A stretch of 64,000 nucleotides of DNA from an uncultured Alphaproteobacteria bacterium. Lineage in GTDB: Bacteria > Pseudomonadota > Alphaproteobacteria > RF32 > CAG-239. Of this stretch, positions 9,611-18,189 are shown one piece after another. Under the pieces are notes generated by a model. The model searched no databases and was not told the DNA's origin. It was given only the letters and a program-made list of their open reading frames with translations. Where the stretch lies: contig CALXYB010000003.1 in the NCBI GenBank assembly GCA_944392835.1, positions 159,712 to 223,711 of the forward strand, given 5' to 3'. The position numbers and the translations under genes were made by a program. Within the stretch, counting starts at the first letter, position 1, and the number at the start of each line of letters is the position of its first letter.

Positions 9611-10735
9611 ATGAACCTTAATAAAAAGTTATCAGAATGGGTTTCGGCAGACTTGATAACAACAAAACAAAAAGAACAACTGCAAGCTTATGAGAACAGC
9701 CGACAAAAAAATACAGCACTGAAAGCTATGCTTTTCTTGGCTAGTGTTTGCTTAGGCTTAGGTGTTATTTCCATAATAGCCTATAACTGGCAACAAATAA
9801 GCAATGCCGTAAAACTAACAAGTTATTTTGTTTTGCTGTTTGCCATAGTCGGAGTGAACATCTGGGCTTTGCACAAACAAAAAGAGCAGCTCTTTAATAC
9901 AACTTTGTTTATAAATGCCTTATGGTGCTTGGCCGGAATAGGGCTTATTGCGCAAATCTATCATCTCTCATCGCCAAATCTTGAAGCTTTGCTTTTTTGG
10001 TGCTTAATAACTTTGCCTTTATTGCCTTTAGCCTCATATAAATGGTTGCCATTTATCTGGTTTCCGACTTTTGTGTTGTCATTGTATAATGTCTTAATGT
10101 CAAAGCCGGACTTCGCGAATTTTATTGAGCAGATGTCCGTCTCTTACCCGGGAGTTTTGAGAACATCGGAAATTTTACTATTAGCGGCGATTCTGATTTT
10201 AACCGAAAACAAGTTAAAGCCCATAAATGCGGCAATCCGCTGGTGGACTTATGCTTTTGTTGCGCTTTATGTCGCTTTAACGGACATTGGTGGCGATTAT
10301 ATTTATACTTCTTCGGCCGCAAATAATATATATACTTTTGTCTTTTGGATAATCATTGCCTTCATCACTTTCATAGTATGTTTCTTCAACAATCAAAAAA
10401 GGCATAAATATTGGGCTATAATTTTGAGCTTGTTTACGGGCTTTATGTTCATCGGCAGCATTTTGCCTGAAAATCAGACTTTACGCGAAATCTGGAGTGC
10501 AGTTTTCAGCTTAAGTATACTTTGCGTTCTGGCAAACTATGCGCTCAAAAACAATCAGAACAGGTTATATAAATTTTTGATTGCCATAATTGCTTTGCGC
10601 TTTTTTATGATTTATGCGCAAGTTTTCGGCTCAATGCTGACAACGGGAACAGGTTTAATCATAACCTCAATACTACTGTTTGCGGTAGCCTATGTTTGGA
10701 ATAAACGCCAAAGATTTTTTAATAAAAGGGGATAA
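9611..10735 (+). CDS. DUF2157 multi-pass membrane protein
   Basis: This 374-residue protein has a short cytoplasmic N-terminal helix region (residues 1-40, including WVSADLITTKQKEQL) that matches the opening of DUF2157 proteins, followed by about ten hydrophobic segments. A good ribosome site (GGAG) precedes the ATG. The gene ends three bases before a GDYXXLXY-type gene, and this pairing is the usual arrangement of the two families. The pair's biochemical role is unknown. It lies in the inner membrane and may form a complex with the downstream product (inference from the conserved pairing). Confidence 0.85.
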   Translation: MNLNKKLSEWVSADLITTKQKEQLQAYENSRQKNTALKAMLFLASVCLGLGVISIIAYNWQQISNAVKLTSYFVLLFAIVGVNIWALHKQKEQLFNTTLFINALWCLAGIGLIAQIYHLSSPNLEALLFWCLITLPLLPLASYKWLPFIWFPTFVLSLYNVLMSKPDFANFIEQMSVSYPGVLRTSEILLLAAILILTENKLKPINAAIRWWTYAFVALYVALTDIGGDYIYTSSAANNIYTFVFWIIIAFITFIVCFFNNQKRHKYWAIILSLFTGFMFIGSILPENQTLREIWSAVFSLSILCVLANYALKNNQNRLYKFLIAIIALRFFMIYAQVFGSMLTTGTGLIITSILLFAVAYVWNKRQRFFNKRG

Positions 10736-10737
10736 AG

Positions 10738-11121
10738 ATGAAAAAACAGATTTCAATGTTATTGCTCAGCATACCGGCAATCATTTTGCTCGGCTGGCTC
10801 GGAATGTTGCATTTCCCATACGTTTCCGCGCCAAAAGTTACGATAGCCGTATCAGGCTATGACCCGAGAGACTTACTTTCAGGTCATTATCTGAACTTGC
10901 GTCTTAATTGGGATAAGACCGATTGTAAGCAGTTTGCTGATAACATCTGCCCCAAAGAAAGATTTAAGGAGAATTATCGTTATTATCTGCCGGAGGAGGA
11001 AGCCAAACTGGCGGAAAAAGAACTTTTCAAGCAAAATACAGAGGCTTATCTGGAGTTTTCGTTGCCAACAAAAGGCGAACCTTTAATTAAAAATTTTTAT
11101 ACTAAAAAATCCCCGTTATAA
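10738..11121 (+). CDS. GDYXXLXY-family membrane-anchored protein
   Basis: The 127-residue product has one N-terminal membrane helix (residues about 6-27) and a periplasmic domain with the signature region DPRDLLSGHYLNLRL, in which the usual GDY is GHY. This family nearly always follows a DUF2157 gene, as here, with only two bases between stop and start. Four-membered pairs of charged residues and two cysteines (CKQFADNIC) lie after the signature, and the cysteines could form a disulfide. Function is unknown. The stop codon sits inside the loop of the terminator hairpin. Confidence 0.8.
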   Translation: MKKQISMLLLSIPAIILLGWLGMLHFPYVSAPKVTIAVSGYDPRDLLSGHYLNLRLNWDKTDCKQFADNICPKERFKENYRYYLPEEEAKLAEKELFKQNTEAYLEFSLPTKGEPLIKNFYTKKSPL

Positions 11122-11133
11122 GCGGGGATTTTA
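11103..11133 (+). terminator. Bidirectional terminator between convergent genes
   Basis: The stem ATCCCCG / CGGGGAT is flanked by an A-run on the left and TTTTA on the right, so it can end transcription from both sides. It contains the stop codon of the GDYXXLXY gene. Confidence 0.8.
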
Positions 11134-11136
11134 AGT

Positions 11137-12186
11137 TTATTCGGCAGGAGTTCCCTCAAGCCCGATACCTTTTTGCTCTTTTTTCTTTTTCCATTTAAGC
11201 TTAGCATAAAGGCGCATATCGGCCACTTGGTCGGTTTCATCAATAATTTCGTTGCCAAGGATGGTTTCAATAACATCCTCAAGCGTGATAATACCAACCC
11301 AGTTTTCAAATGGGTCCACCACCAAAGCCATATGGTTATGGTCATTGAGCATAGAAATCAAGACATCTTCCAAACGAGCATCAGTAGAAAAGCTAGCCAT
11401 CGGACGAGCAAAATCCTCAACCGGACGATTATCATCCTCAGCCCTGTATGAGCTGGACTTATGAATATATCCCAAAAATTTCTGCTCTGTCTCATCAACA
11501 ATCGGAAAACGAGAGAAAGGTGTCGTCGTCAAAAACTTATCAAATTCTTTAATGGTAGTGCCGGGTTTAACCGTATGCACAACGGTGCGCGGAGTCATCA
11601 CATCTTTTACGCGGACTTCTTGCAGGTTAATAACATTTCTGATAACGCGATACTTATTTTCATCAATAACCTTTTCATCACGTCCCATTTTAGCCAAAGC
11701 CTTAATTTCGTCTTTAATATTTGTCGGGTCATCATCGTTTCCGAACATTCCCATAATAAAGCTTGAGATATAAAGGAACGGGCGCAAAATGATAATCATA
11801 ACTTTCAGGGTAACACACATAGACGGAACAAGCTTACGCCAATATTTTGCACCGATGGTCTTTGGCAAAATCTCAGATAAGACCAAAATCGCCAAGGTCA
11901 TAATAGCAGAAGCCAAACCCAAGTAGGATTGTCCGTACATCTCGGCAACCTGAGCACCCACGCCGGCGGCACCAACTGTGTGTGCGATAGTGTTAAGGGT
12001 CAAAATAGCGGCCAAAGGCGTATCAATGTCTTGTTTCAAGGCATTAACTTGTTTGAACCATTTAGGGCTTTTTTCTTCAAGTTGAGCAATATAGCTCGGG
12101 GTGATGGATAATAAGGCGGCTTCCATAACCGAACACAAAAAGGAAATACCGATTGCCGTTGTGGCAAAAAATATTAAAAGAAACAT
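11137..12186 (-). CDS. CNNM/DUF21 transmembrane protein with CBS pair (hemolysin C/CorB-like)
   Basis: The first 145 residues hold four hydrophobic segments typical of the CNNM (DUF21) domain, including the conserved LSEILPKTIGAKY stretch. Residues about 190-320 carry two CBS domains, visible in VKDVMTPRTVVH, FSRFPIVDE and ALVVDPFENWVGIITLEDVIE. The C-terminal CorC-type domain that many members have is missing, and the protein ends after a Lys-rich tail. Family members act in magnesium or cobalt efflux or tolerance, and the CBS domains sense ATP-Mg. The specific ion here is not shown by sequence. It is a single gene, divergent from the HAD phosphatase gene. Confidence 0.9.
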   Translation of the reverse strand: MFLLIFFATTAIGISFLCSVMEAALLSITPSYIAQLEEKSPKWFKQVNALKQDIDTPLAAILTLNTIAHTVGAAGVGAQVAEMYGQSYLGLASAIMTLAILVLSEILPKTIGAKYWRKLVPSMCVTLKVMIIILRPFLYISSFIMGMFGNDDDPTNIKDEIKALAKMGRDEKVIDENKYRVIRNVINLQEVRVKDVMTPRTVVHTVKPGTTIKEFDKFLTTTPFSRFPIVDETEQKFLGYIHKSSSYRAEDDNRPVEDFARPMASFSTDARLEDVLISMLNDHNHMALVVDPFENWVGIITLEDVIETILGNEIIDETDQVADMRLYAKLKWKKKKEQKGIGLEGTPAE

Positions 12187-12300
12187 TATAAAAAAAATAA
12201 CCTCATATTGTTAATTCCAAACTTTAATATAACACAAATCTTTATAAAAAATAAAGAATATTTATATATAATAAACAAAAACCGTAAGAGAGGAGGGCGC

Positions 12301-12954
12301 ATGCAACCAAAAACAGCTTTTGTCAGCGATTTTGACGGCACCATAACCGACGATGACTTCTTTGCTTATGCTAGCAATGCTTTCTTTGATGATAAGGCTT
12401 TGGAACCATGGCGAAGGTTTAAGTCCGGCGAACAAACGCATTTCAGTGCCTTAAAAGAGATGTTTGCCAAAATCCGCGTCCCTCAGGAAGAATTAGATAA
12501 TTTTATGCGTAAAATTCCGGTAGATAAAGGTTTTATTGAGGCCGCGCAAATCTGCAAAGAAAAAGGCATTCCTTTGTACATCTGTTCGGCAGGTTGCGAT
12601 TATTATATTAATTTCTTAATCGGCGACATTTTGCAAAAATATAACATAACTTTGGTAACTAACCATGGGGAATATAGCCCCAAACAAGGTTTAATGATGT
12701 ATAAACCCGAACAAGACAGCCCGTATTTTGACGGCAATACGGGCATTTCTAAAGCCGCGATTGTGCAAAAACTGCATCGCGAGGGATATGAAGTTATCTA
12801 TGCCGGAGATGGCTTGCCGGACTATGAGGCCGCCTGGAATGCCGATGTTGTTTTTGCCCGCCGTGATTTATTGGTAAAATGCTTGGAAAACGGCGTAAAG
12901 GCACATCCGTTCAAGGACTTTGGTGTTATCAATGCTTATCTGAAGGAGCTCTGA
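12301..12954 (+). CDS. HAD-family phosphatase, MtnX-like
   Basis: The 217-residue protein has HAD motif I near the N-terminus (SDFDGTITDDD), motif II with Ser (YICSAGCD), and motif IV (AGDGLPDYEAA). The cap insertion and length match the MtnX / phosphoserine-phosphatase-like group of HAD-IB enzymes. I chose the ATG at 12301 because AGGAGG precedes it at ideal distance. The open frame extends upstream but without a ribosome site. It is followed after one base by a glycerol-1-phosphate dehydrogenase-like gene, so the substrate may be a small phosphorylated polyol made by that partner (inference). No other methionine-salvage gene is nearby, which argues against a true MtnX role. Confidence 0.8.
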   Translation: MQPKTAFVSDFDGTITDDDFFAYASNAFFDDKALEPWRRFKSGEQTHFSALKEMFAKIRVPQEELDNFMRKIPVDKGFIEAAQICKEKGIPLYICSAGCDYYINFLIGDILQKYNITLVTNHGEYSPKQGLMMYKPEQDSPYFDGNTGISKAAIVQKLHREGYEVIYAGDGLPDYEAAWNADVVFARRDLLVKCLENGVKAHPFKDFGVINAYLKEL

Positions 12955-12955
12955 A

Positions 12956-14029
12956 ATGTTTAACCAGCCCTATATCAACAAACAAATCAATATTCCTTAT
13001 CTTTTGAAAATCGGTAACGGCAAGATTTATAAGATTGGCAAATATCTGATAGATAAAAACTTGCAGGATATTGCGCTTTTTTTAGGCGAGGGAACGGAAG
13101 AACTTATTGGCGAGAAACTCTATCAGGGTTTTAAGGATAACAATATACATATTGCGCACAAACAAGTCATCAATGACATAAGCATTGAGGCCATAAACAA
13201 AACCGCCTTTCAGCTTCCGCCGGAAACAGATGCCATTGTAGGTATCGGCGGCGGCAAAGCTCTGGATTTTGCCAAATATTCGGCGCATTTACTGCGCTTG
13301 CCTTTTGTGAGTGTTCCGACCTCAACATCAAACGATGGCTTTTGCAGTCCGACATCTTCGCTCACGGTGGATGGCAAACGCAAGACTGTCAAGTCAAGCA
13401 TTCCTTTCGGTGTTGTTATGGATTTAGATGTTATCAAAAGTTGCCCGCCGATTTTCTTTTATTCCGGCATCGGCGATATGGTTTCCAAGATAACGGCTCT
13501 GGCCGATTGGAAAGAAGCAGCCAACCGCAAACTTGAGCGTTACAGCGACTTTGCTTCCATGCTGGCTTATAACTCGCTTGATTTGCTGTTCATAAAACAT
13601 TCTTATGACATCAATGCGCCGGAGTTTCAGCGGAGCTTAAGCACCTCTTTGCTGATGAGTGGTATTGCTATGGAAGTTGCAGGCACATCCAGACCGGCAA
13701 GCGGTTCGGAACACCTCATATCTCATGCTCTGGACAGCATTTCGGTGCGTCCGCAAATGCACGGCTTGCAGGTCGGAACGGCGACTTATCTCTGCGCTTT
13801 GTTGCAGAATAACCCCAGCACGGACAGCCTGCGCGAGATTTTGCATAAAACAGGCTTCTTTAACTTCGTAAAGCAAAATCCGTTCAAAAAATCCGAGTTT
13901 GAGGAAACTCTTAAGCTAGCGCCGAGCATCAAGCGCGGATTTTATACCATTCTTTCGGAGCAAGATAGTTATGACAAAGCCTTGAACTTTATCAATACCG
14001 ACCCGATTCTGCAGGAACTGATAAAATAA
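12956..14029 (+). CDS. sn-glycerol-1-phosphate dehydrogenase-like (AraM/EgsA family)
   Basis: The 357-residue enzyme belongs to the iron-containing alcohol dehydrogenase-like fold used by glycerol-1-phosphate dehydrogenases. The nucleotide loop GIGGGKALDFAKY is near residue 97, followed by the conserved SVPTSTSNDGFCSP segment. Probable metal ligands are the Asp of SGIGDMV, a His in GSEHLISHALD, and the His of RPQMHGLQVG. The family reduces dihydroxyacetone phosphate to sn-glycerol-1-phosphate with NAD(P)H. AAGGAG precedes the start, and the gene is coupled to the HAD phosphatase gene. Members occur in archaea, Bacillus (AraM) and scattered Gram-negatives, where the product's fate is often unknown. 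A different polyol phosphate remains possible. Confidence 0.82.
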   Translation: MFNQPYINKQINIPYLLKIGNGKIYKIGKYLIDKNLQDIALFLGEGTEELIGEKLYQGFKDNNIHIAHKQVINDISIEAINKTAFQLPPETDAIVGIGGGKALDFAKYSAHLLRLPFVSVPTSTSNDGFCSPTSSLTVDGKRKTVKSSIPFGVVMDLDVIKSCPPIFFYSGIGDMVSKITALADWKEAANRKLERYSDFASMLAYNSLDLLFIKHSYDINAPEFQRSLSTSLLMSGIAMEVAGTSRPASGSEHLISHALDSISVRPQMHGLQVGTATYLCALLQNNPSTDSLREILHKTGFFNFVKQNPFKKSEFEETLKLAPSIKRGFYTILSEQDSYDKALNFINTDPILQELIK

Positions 14030-14080
14030 ACTGTTGACGGAAGTGGCTTAGCTTATGACAGCCGCCGCCGTTTTGCCTGA

Positions 14081-15031
14081 TTAATCCAAATATTCAGACT
14101 TTACACTGCCGTCCGCATCTACATAGCTGTGTTTTCTCCTTTTGGTATATTCATCATAGCGCATACCGCTATAGTTATAGAGAGATTTGTCCGCACCGGC
14201 AGCAAGCAAAATGTCAACAGCCGCCTGATTCCCGAAGGCATAAAATAGCGGTGTGTTTCCTTGTGCGTCCCGAATATTTACATCAGCACCTTTGGAAATC
14301 AAAAACTTCAATATCTCTAAATCTACGGGACGCGTTCCGACTAAGGCAGAAAAGATAACTGGTTTGCCGTCAGAATCTTTGGCATTCACATCAGCACCAT
14401 TCTCAACCAACAAAGTCACGGTTTTCAATACATAGTCGTCCGCGCTTTGCGAAGCAATCTTGTAAGCCTGATTAATCTTATATTTCAAAAGATCCAAATC
14501 TTCCTGCGTTACGGCATCACACGACTTGGCAAAATTAACAATACAATAATTGTTATCTACACCCGATTTTATCACATCCACAAGAACATCATAAGAAGCT
14601 TTTTCATAATTATGAATTTTAAAAGGAATATGTATGGCGGATTCTAGCGGCAAAATGCGCAATTTATTTCCGCTTTCTTGATTAGGGTTAGCACCGGCTT
14701 CTAATATAATCTTAACTTTTTCCAATGCGTTATCAGGAGAAATTTGCGATGTAAGAGCTCCGAAAGCATAGGGTATATTGCCAATGGCTTTGAACAAAGG
14801 CGTTGTTCCGTTATAAGTAAGATTAACATCAAAACCATCTTTAATAAGTTTGTGCAAATCATCAGGCGAGCCTTCAAACATAATTTTTCTGAATTTTTCA
14901 TAAGTTTCTTTGCTCATTTCATTTTGTGAGGCAGACGCAACAACGCTATTCTCCGCACTCAGGCTCAGAGAGAGCGGTGTAAGACAAAATATTCCCGACA
15001 AAGCCAAAGCAACAAAAGACAATTTTTTCAT
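14081..15031 (-). CDS. Secreted ankyrin-repeat protein
   Basis: The 316-residue product starts with a signal peptide (MKKLSFVALALSGIFCLTPLSLSLSA), after an AGGAG-like ribosome site. Ankyrin repeats are clear: GSPDDLHKLIKDGFDVNLTYNGTTPLF near residue 55, an EAGANPN unit near 115, a VENGADVNAKDSDGKPVIFSAL unit, an ISKGADVNIRDAQGNTPLFYAF unit, and a final LLAAGADKSLYN. The region between the second and third repeats has lost the consensus. It is the last gene of a four-gene minus-strand operon and probably acts as a periplasmic or secreted protein-binding scaffold (inference). The adjacent giant autotransporter also carries a signal-peptide-led ankyrin region. Confidence 0.88.
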   Translation of the reverse strand: MKKLSFVALALSGIFCLTPLSLSLSAENSVVASASQNEMSKETYEKFRKIMFEGSPDDLHKLIKDGFDVNLTYNGTTPLFKAIGNIPYAFGALTSQISPDNALEKVKIILEAGANPNQESGNKLRILPLESAIHIPFKIHNYEKASYDVLVDVIKSGVDNNYCIVNFAKSCDAVTQEDLDLLKYKINQAYKIASQSADDYVLKTVTLLVENGADVNAKDSDGKPVIFSALVGTRPVDLEILKFLISKGADVNIRDAQGNTPLFYAFGNQAAVDILLAAGADKSLYNYSGMRYDEYTKRRKHSYVDADGSVKSEYLD

Positions 15032-15047
15032 AAAAACTCTCCTCAAA

Positions 15048-15674
15048 TTATTTAAAGACAACTTTAAGTAATTCTTTATATTCTTTATTTATTTTATTGT
15101 AATTGCTTAGTTTATTATTCAATAGTTCTCCGATTGTTTCATAATACCAATGCTGGTCTTCTTTGCCGGAGTTATAATCTTGCCACATACTTTCGCCGCA
15201 GTCTTGCAGGGTTCTGTAAAAAGACCGCAGGTTAGAAAGCTTGTCGGCGGCAATCAAAAGCATACCGTTTTTGCTCTTTGTGCGCTTAAGGTAGCCGATT
15301 GTTTCCAGCTTGCGCTGTTTCCATGGCATAGATTTATCTTTTTCGGTGTCAGCCAATACAAGTTTGATAATCTCTTTGGCTTTGGAAGGGGCAAACAAAC
15401 ATTCCATATCCGCAATTGTTTTGTTTGTGTCTTCCAAAACATCATGGAGCAGGCCGGCAATAACCAAGTTTTCGCAAGCTTTGTGCTCCATCAAAATACC
15501 GGCGACTTCAAATAAGTGAGAAACATAGGGAATATCTGAGCTTTTGCGCGTTTGTCCGCGGTGCGCCTCCATCACAAACTCTGCCGCCACAATCATCGGA
15601 GCAGTCAGCTCATTCTGATGTTTTGCCAAAAACTCCTGAAACAACTCAACCGCCCACTGATGATTATATCGCAT
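15048..15674 (-). CDS. HD-domain phosphohydrolase, small alarmone-hydrolase-like
   Basis: The 208-residue protein shows the HD motifs of RelA/SpoT-type hydrolases: a His in the early helix region EAHRGQTRKSSDIPYVSHLFEVA, the HD pair in AGLLHDVLEDT, and the late Asp in ADKLSNLR. The length fits a stand-alone (p)ppGpp hydrolase domain of the MESH1/SAH type, with no synthetase, TGS or ACT domain. GGAGAG precedes the start. It lies 13 bases after the glycosyltransferase gene and 16 bases before the ankyrin gene. Hydrolysis of (p)ppGpp or a related nucleotide is likely, but the substrate is not proven by sequence. Confidence 0.82.
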   Translation of the reverse strand: MRYNHQWAVELFQEFLAKHQNELTAPMIVAAEFVMEAHRGQTRKSSDIPYVSHLFEVAGILMEHKACENLVIAGLLHDVLEDTNKTIADMECLFAPSKAKEIIKLVLADTEKDKSMPWKQRKLETIGYLKRTKSKNGMLLIAADKLSNLRSFYRTLQDCGESMWQDYNSGKEDQHWYYETIGELLNNKLSNYNKINKEYKELLKVVFK

Positions 15675-15687
15675 TTTTTCTCTCCAA

Positions 15688-16746
15688 TCAGTCGTTAATC
15701 ACAATCTGCCAAGATTTTCCTTGAGGTTCATATTTATCAAATAACAAGTCGGCCATAAACTTTGTAACCACGCGCTCGTTATATTCGGAATGAATTTTTT
15801 GCCAACCTTTGCGCGCTACTTCCATACGCTTTTGCGGATTTTCTTTAAAATACCGAAGCTTATCAAAAAATTCTTCTTTAGTATCATAAAAAGCGGCTTC
15901 ATCTTCTTCAAAGAGCGTAGAAAATCCGTTTCTTCTGTCAATAAAAGCCAATTGTCCGTCCGCCATAATATGCGCCAACCTGTCAGAGCTATACAAATAT
16001 ATATCGTTAACACGGCTCAAGTTCAAGCCCATAGCTGCTTTGCCCAAAGCCTCAATATATTCGTATCCGTTGAGGTTAGGGTTGCCTTTAAGTCCGGCCA
16101 AAAGCCATTTCAGATTCGGAACTTTTGCATTCGCTTCATCAATAATTTGCTCAATTTCCTCATCTTTTCCACAAAACTGGCGCTTGCCCGTATTTGTGCA
16201 AAGCATAATATCATAGGGCAGGCTTTCTTTCTCAAAGCAACGGTTTGTTTCAATAGAATTATCAGCCATATTAGGAAGATAAGCCACTTTATTGCGAGGA
16301 AGCTTAAATTGACGCAAAAGCTTTTCATCTCCGGTTGAAATCATCAAAACATCAACCGCATCCAAATATTTCTTTAAGGCGGCAATATTGCGCTCTGCCA
16401 ACCCCGGAACAATCCAATCACAACTCCATTGCATAATGCGAAGGTGAGGGAAAATCTCTTTGATTTTTAAGATGGTATCAGCTTCAATTAAATCTGCATG
16501 CCCGATAAGCAAAGCATCGGGTTTAACGGTTTTGCAATAGTTGATGAGGTGCTGGTTGAGTTTTCTCTTGCCCCAAAAATTCATATGCCCAAAACCAAAC
16601 ATCCGGCACAAATCCCTGTCCGGATAGTTCAAAACCGCATAGCCGTTACGAATCAAGCCATTAGAAATTTTAATCGGAAAACCGTTTTGAAAACAACCCT
16701 TTAGGCGCATAAGATTAAAGTTAGATATATGGACGATATTCTTCAT
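15688..16746 (-). CDS. CgeB-like glycosyltransferase (GT-B fold)
   Basis: The 352-residue protein has the layout of CgeB / Glyco_trans_1_2 enzymes. An N-terminal Rossmann half contains the PDALLIGHADLIE and IMQWSCDWIVPGL strands, and a C-terminal half has GLNLSRVNDIYLYSSDRLAHIMADGQLAFIDRRNG, the donor-binding signature region with a late Glu-rich turn (LFEEDEAAFYDTKEEFFDKLRYF). It probably adds a sugar to a cell-envelope glycan. The start is uncertain: ATG 16746 is used here, but a GTG at 16755, directly after the upstream stop, is in frame. The upstream partner is the ParB-like gene, so the operon probably shares a glycan-related role. Confidence 0.75.
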   Translation of the reverse strand: MKNIVHISNFNLMRLKGCFQNGFPIKISNGLIRNGYAVLNYPDRDLCRMFGFGHMNFWGKRKLNQHLINYCKTVKPDALLIGHADLIEADTILKIKEIFPHLRIMQWSCDWIVPGLAERNIAALKKYLDAVDVLMISTGDEKLLRQFKLPRNKVAYLPNMADNSIETNRCFEKESLPYDIMLCTNTGKRQFCGKDEEIEQIIDEANAKVPNLKWLLAGLKGNPNLNGYEYIEALGKAAMGLNLSRVNDIYLYSSDRLAHIMADGQLAFIDRRNGFSTLFEEDEAAFYDTKEEFFDKLRYFKENPQKRMEVARKGWQKIHSEYNERVVTKFMADLLFDKYEPQGKSWQIVIND

Positions 16747-16755
16747 AATCAACAC

Positions 16756-17451
16756 TCATTGTTTAAGAGATAACAAGAATTTAGCCAAGATTTTAAATAA
16801 TGGACGCAAAAAACGCGGAGCTTGCCCAACGGCAGAGAACATAACCGCAATCCTGTGAATATTGCAGTCTATGGCCACCCCCATACGATGATGCCCTTGG
16901 TTAAGCGTATCTTGCACACCCAAAATCCGACAAAGCATAATATCTATCGGAAAACGGTCATCATATCCGTTGGTTAACATACTTTCCTTAAGTTTTGCAT
17001 ACATATCTTTTCTTTGAGCTTTGGCTATTTTGTGCTTAGAATTGGTAAATTTATAAGCATTTTCTTGAGTTCTGAAATTTCGCTCAATCTTTTTTTCCCT
17101 AATTTCAAAGGGATCAATATGATAAACCCGAGAGGAATAGAACTTATGTTTGTATCTCAACACGCGGATAAGCGGTGATAAGAAGTCAAAACGGCTGATT
17201 TTGGGTACAAAAGCAATCCGAACCGGGATAAAAGCTTGTTTTTGCTCAATAGCTTTTTTCACCGCTTCGCGCCCGCGCAGGAGCGTGTCCGGTGTTCCGC
17301 TTGATTTATCAATCCAAATCGGATTATGTCCGATGAGTAAGATAACTTCATCTGAAACATTAACTTTGTCTTTTATGTTGCTGTCTTTTAATGATATTAA
17401 ATCATTCGGGTCAAGATGATAAATTTCTGATGAATAGCAGATACAAGACAT
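16756..17451 (-). CDS. ParB/sulfiredoxin-like domain protein of unknown role
   Basis: The 231-residue product ends in a segment (PIDIMLCRILG...LNQGHHRMGVAI) that resembles the ParB/Srx nucleotide-binding motif G-x-H-R. The N-terminal half has positively charged stretches and an RVYHIDPFEIRE region. ATG 17451 is chosen because AAGGAG precedes it, and the longer frame upstream has no ribosome site. ParB-like proteins in glycan loci have been seen as kinases or nucleases elsewhere, but no chromosome-partition context is present here. It opens a four-gene operon with a glycosyltransferase. The domain call rests on one motif, so the function is open. Confidence 0.6.
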   Translation of the reverse strand: MSCICYSSEIYHLDPNDLISLKDSNIKDKVNVSDEVILLIGHNPIWIDKSSGTPDTLLRGREAVKKAIEQKQAFIPVRIAFVPKISRFDFLSPLIRVLRYKHKFYSSRVYHIDPFEIREKKIERNFRTQENAYKFTNSKHKIAKAQRKDMYAKLKESMLTNGYDDRFPIDIMLCRILGVQDTLNQGHHRMGVAIDCNIHRIAVMFSAVGQAPRFLRPLFKILAKFLLSLKQ

Positions 17452-17571
17452 AAAAAAGCTCCTTTTCCTACACAAAGTACAATAAATAAGCCTTTGACGC
17501 AAACAAAATCTGCGCACATTCCCACGCTTTTTAAACAAAGGAGTTTTGTTACGTTTTTGTTACAAAATCAG

Positions 17572-17600
17572 TTGTTATGCGCTTTTGTTTATGCTATAAT
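17572..17600 (+). promoter_or_regulatory. Sigma-70-like promoter of the 166-residue gene
   Basis: TTGTTA (17572-17577) and a perfect TATAAT (17595-17600) are 17 bases apart, 36 bases ahead of the start codon. A second TATAAT follows near 17607. Confidence 0.65.
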
Positions 17601-17635
17601 AAAACTATAATATAATTATGGAACGGAGGCCTAAT

Positions 17636-18136
17636 ATGAGAGAGATGATTGAAACTCCGGGCATGACCTTTTTAAGAAGATTGGACATTGCCAAAGAGAA
17701 CAAAACGACATTATTTGCGTTTTTGTACCAAACCCTACAGAAAGCCAATCCGTCAGAAGACAGCAAAAATTTAAGCAAAAAGCTGGATGAAGTCAGCGAC
17801 TTAGATGCTATGGTCAATTACCATGGTATTCTGGCCGAGTTCCAAATCAAGCGCAACGAAGAAGCCATACAACATTCTCAAAAGCAGCTCAGAGGTTTGC
17901 AAAACAGTTTTGACTATGAGGCTATGATGCAGCGCAAAATTGCTGTTTTATCAAGTTTCAAGCCGGAAGCCAAAGATTGCATATATTTATCAATGTTGCG
18001 TTATGTAAAAGACAAAAATTATGGTTCTGCAAAAGATTTTAAACGCGAGTTCAAAAGTTACATTAATTCTTATAATCAAAATTATACAATGCAAAAAGCT
18101 TTTGCAATGCAAAGAGAAGGCGGAATTAATTATTAA
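17636..18136 (+). CDS. Hypothetical helical protein, 166 residues
   Basis: No family is recognised. The sequence is almost entirely helical and charged, with Lys/Glu/Gln-rich segments (AEFQIKRNEEAIQHSQKQLRGLQ) that could form a coiled coil, and no signal or membrane segment. The start at 17636 is favoured by GGAGG five to eleven bases upstream. An ATG at 17618 lies before the ribosome site. A strong promoter precedes the gene and a 14-bp hairpin follows, so it is a real short transcript that may continue into the anmK-like gene. Its role is unknown. Confidence 0.65.
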   Translation: MREMIETPGMTFLRRLDIAKENKTTLFAFLYQTLQKANPSEDSKNLSKKLDEVSDLDAMVNYHGILAEFQIKRNEEAIQHSQKQLRGLQNSFDYEAMMQRKIAVLSSFKPEAKDCIYLSMLRYVKDKNYGSAKDFKREFKSYINSYNQNYTMQKAFAMQREGGINY

Positions 18137-18152
18137 TAAACCAAAATCAGAT

Positions 18153-18189
18153 AAAATCTCCTTGTTCCGCAAAACAGGGAGATTTTTTT
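18153..18189 (+). terminator. Terminator-like hairpin containing the anmK ribosome site
   Basis: Bases 18153-18166 pair with 18173-18186 over 14 bp (one G-U pair) around a CCGCAA loop, followed by seven T up to the anmK ATG at 18190. The GGGAG at 18177-18181, the only ribosome site for anmK, lies in the stem. Confidence 0.8.

Noticed and set aside
12208..12300. Upstream extension of the HAD phosphatase
   Set aside because: No ribosome site, AT-rich, hydrophilic without conserved residues; AGGAGG marks ATG 12301.
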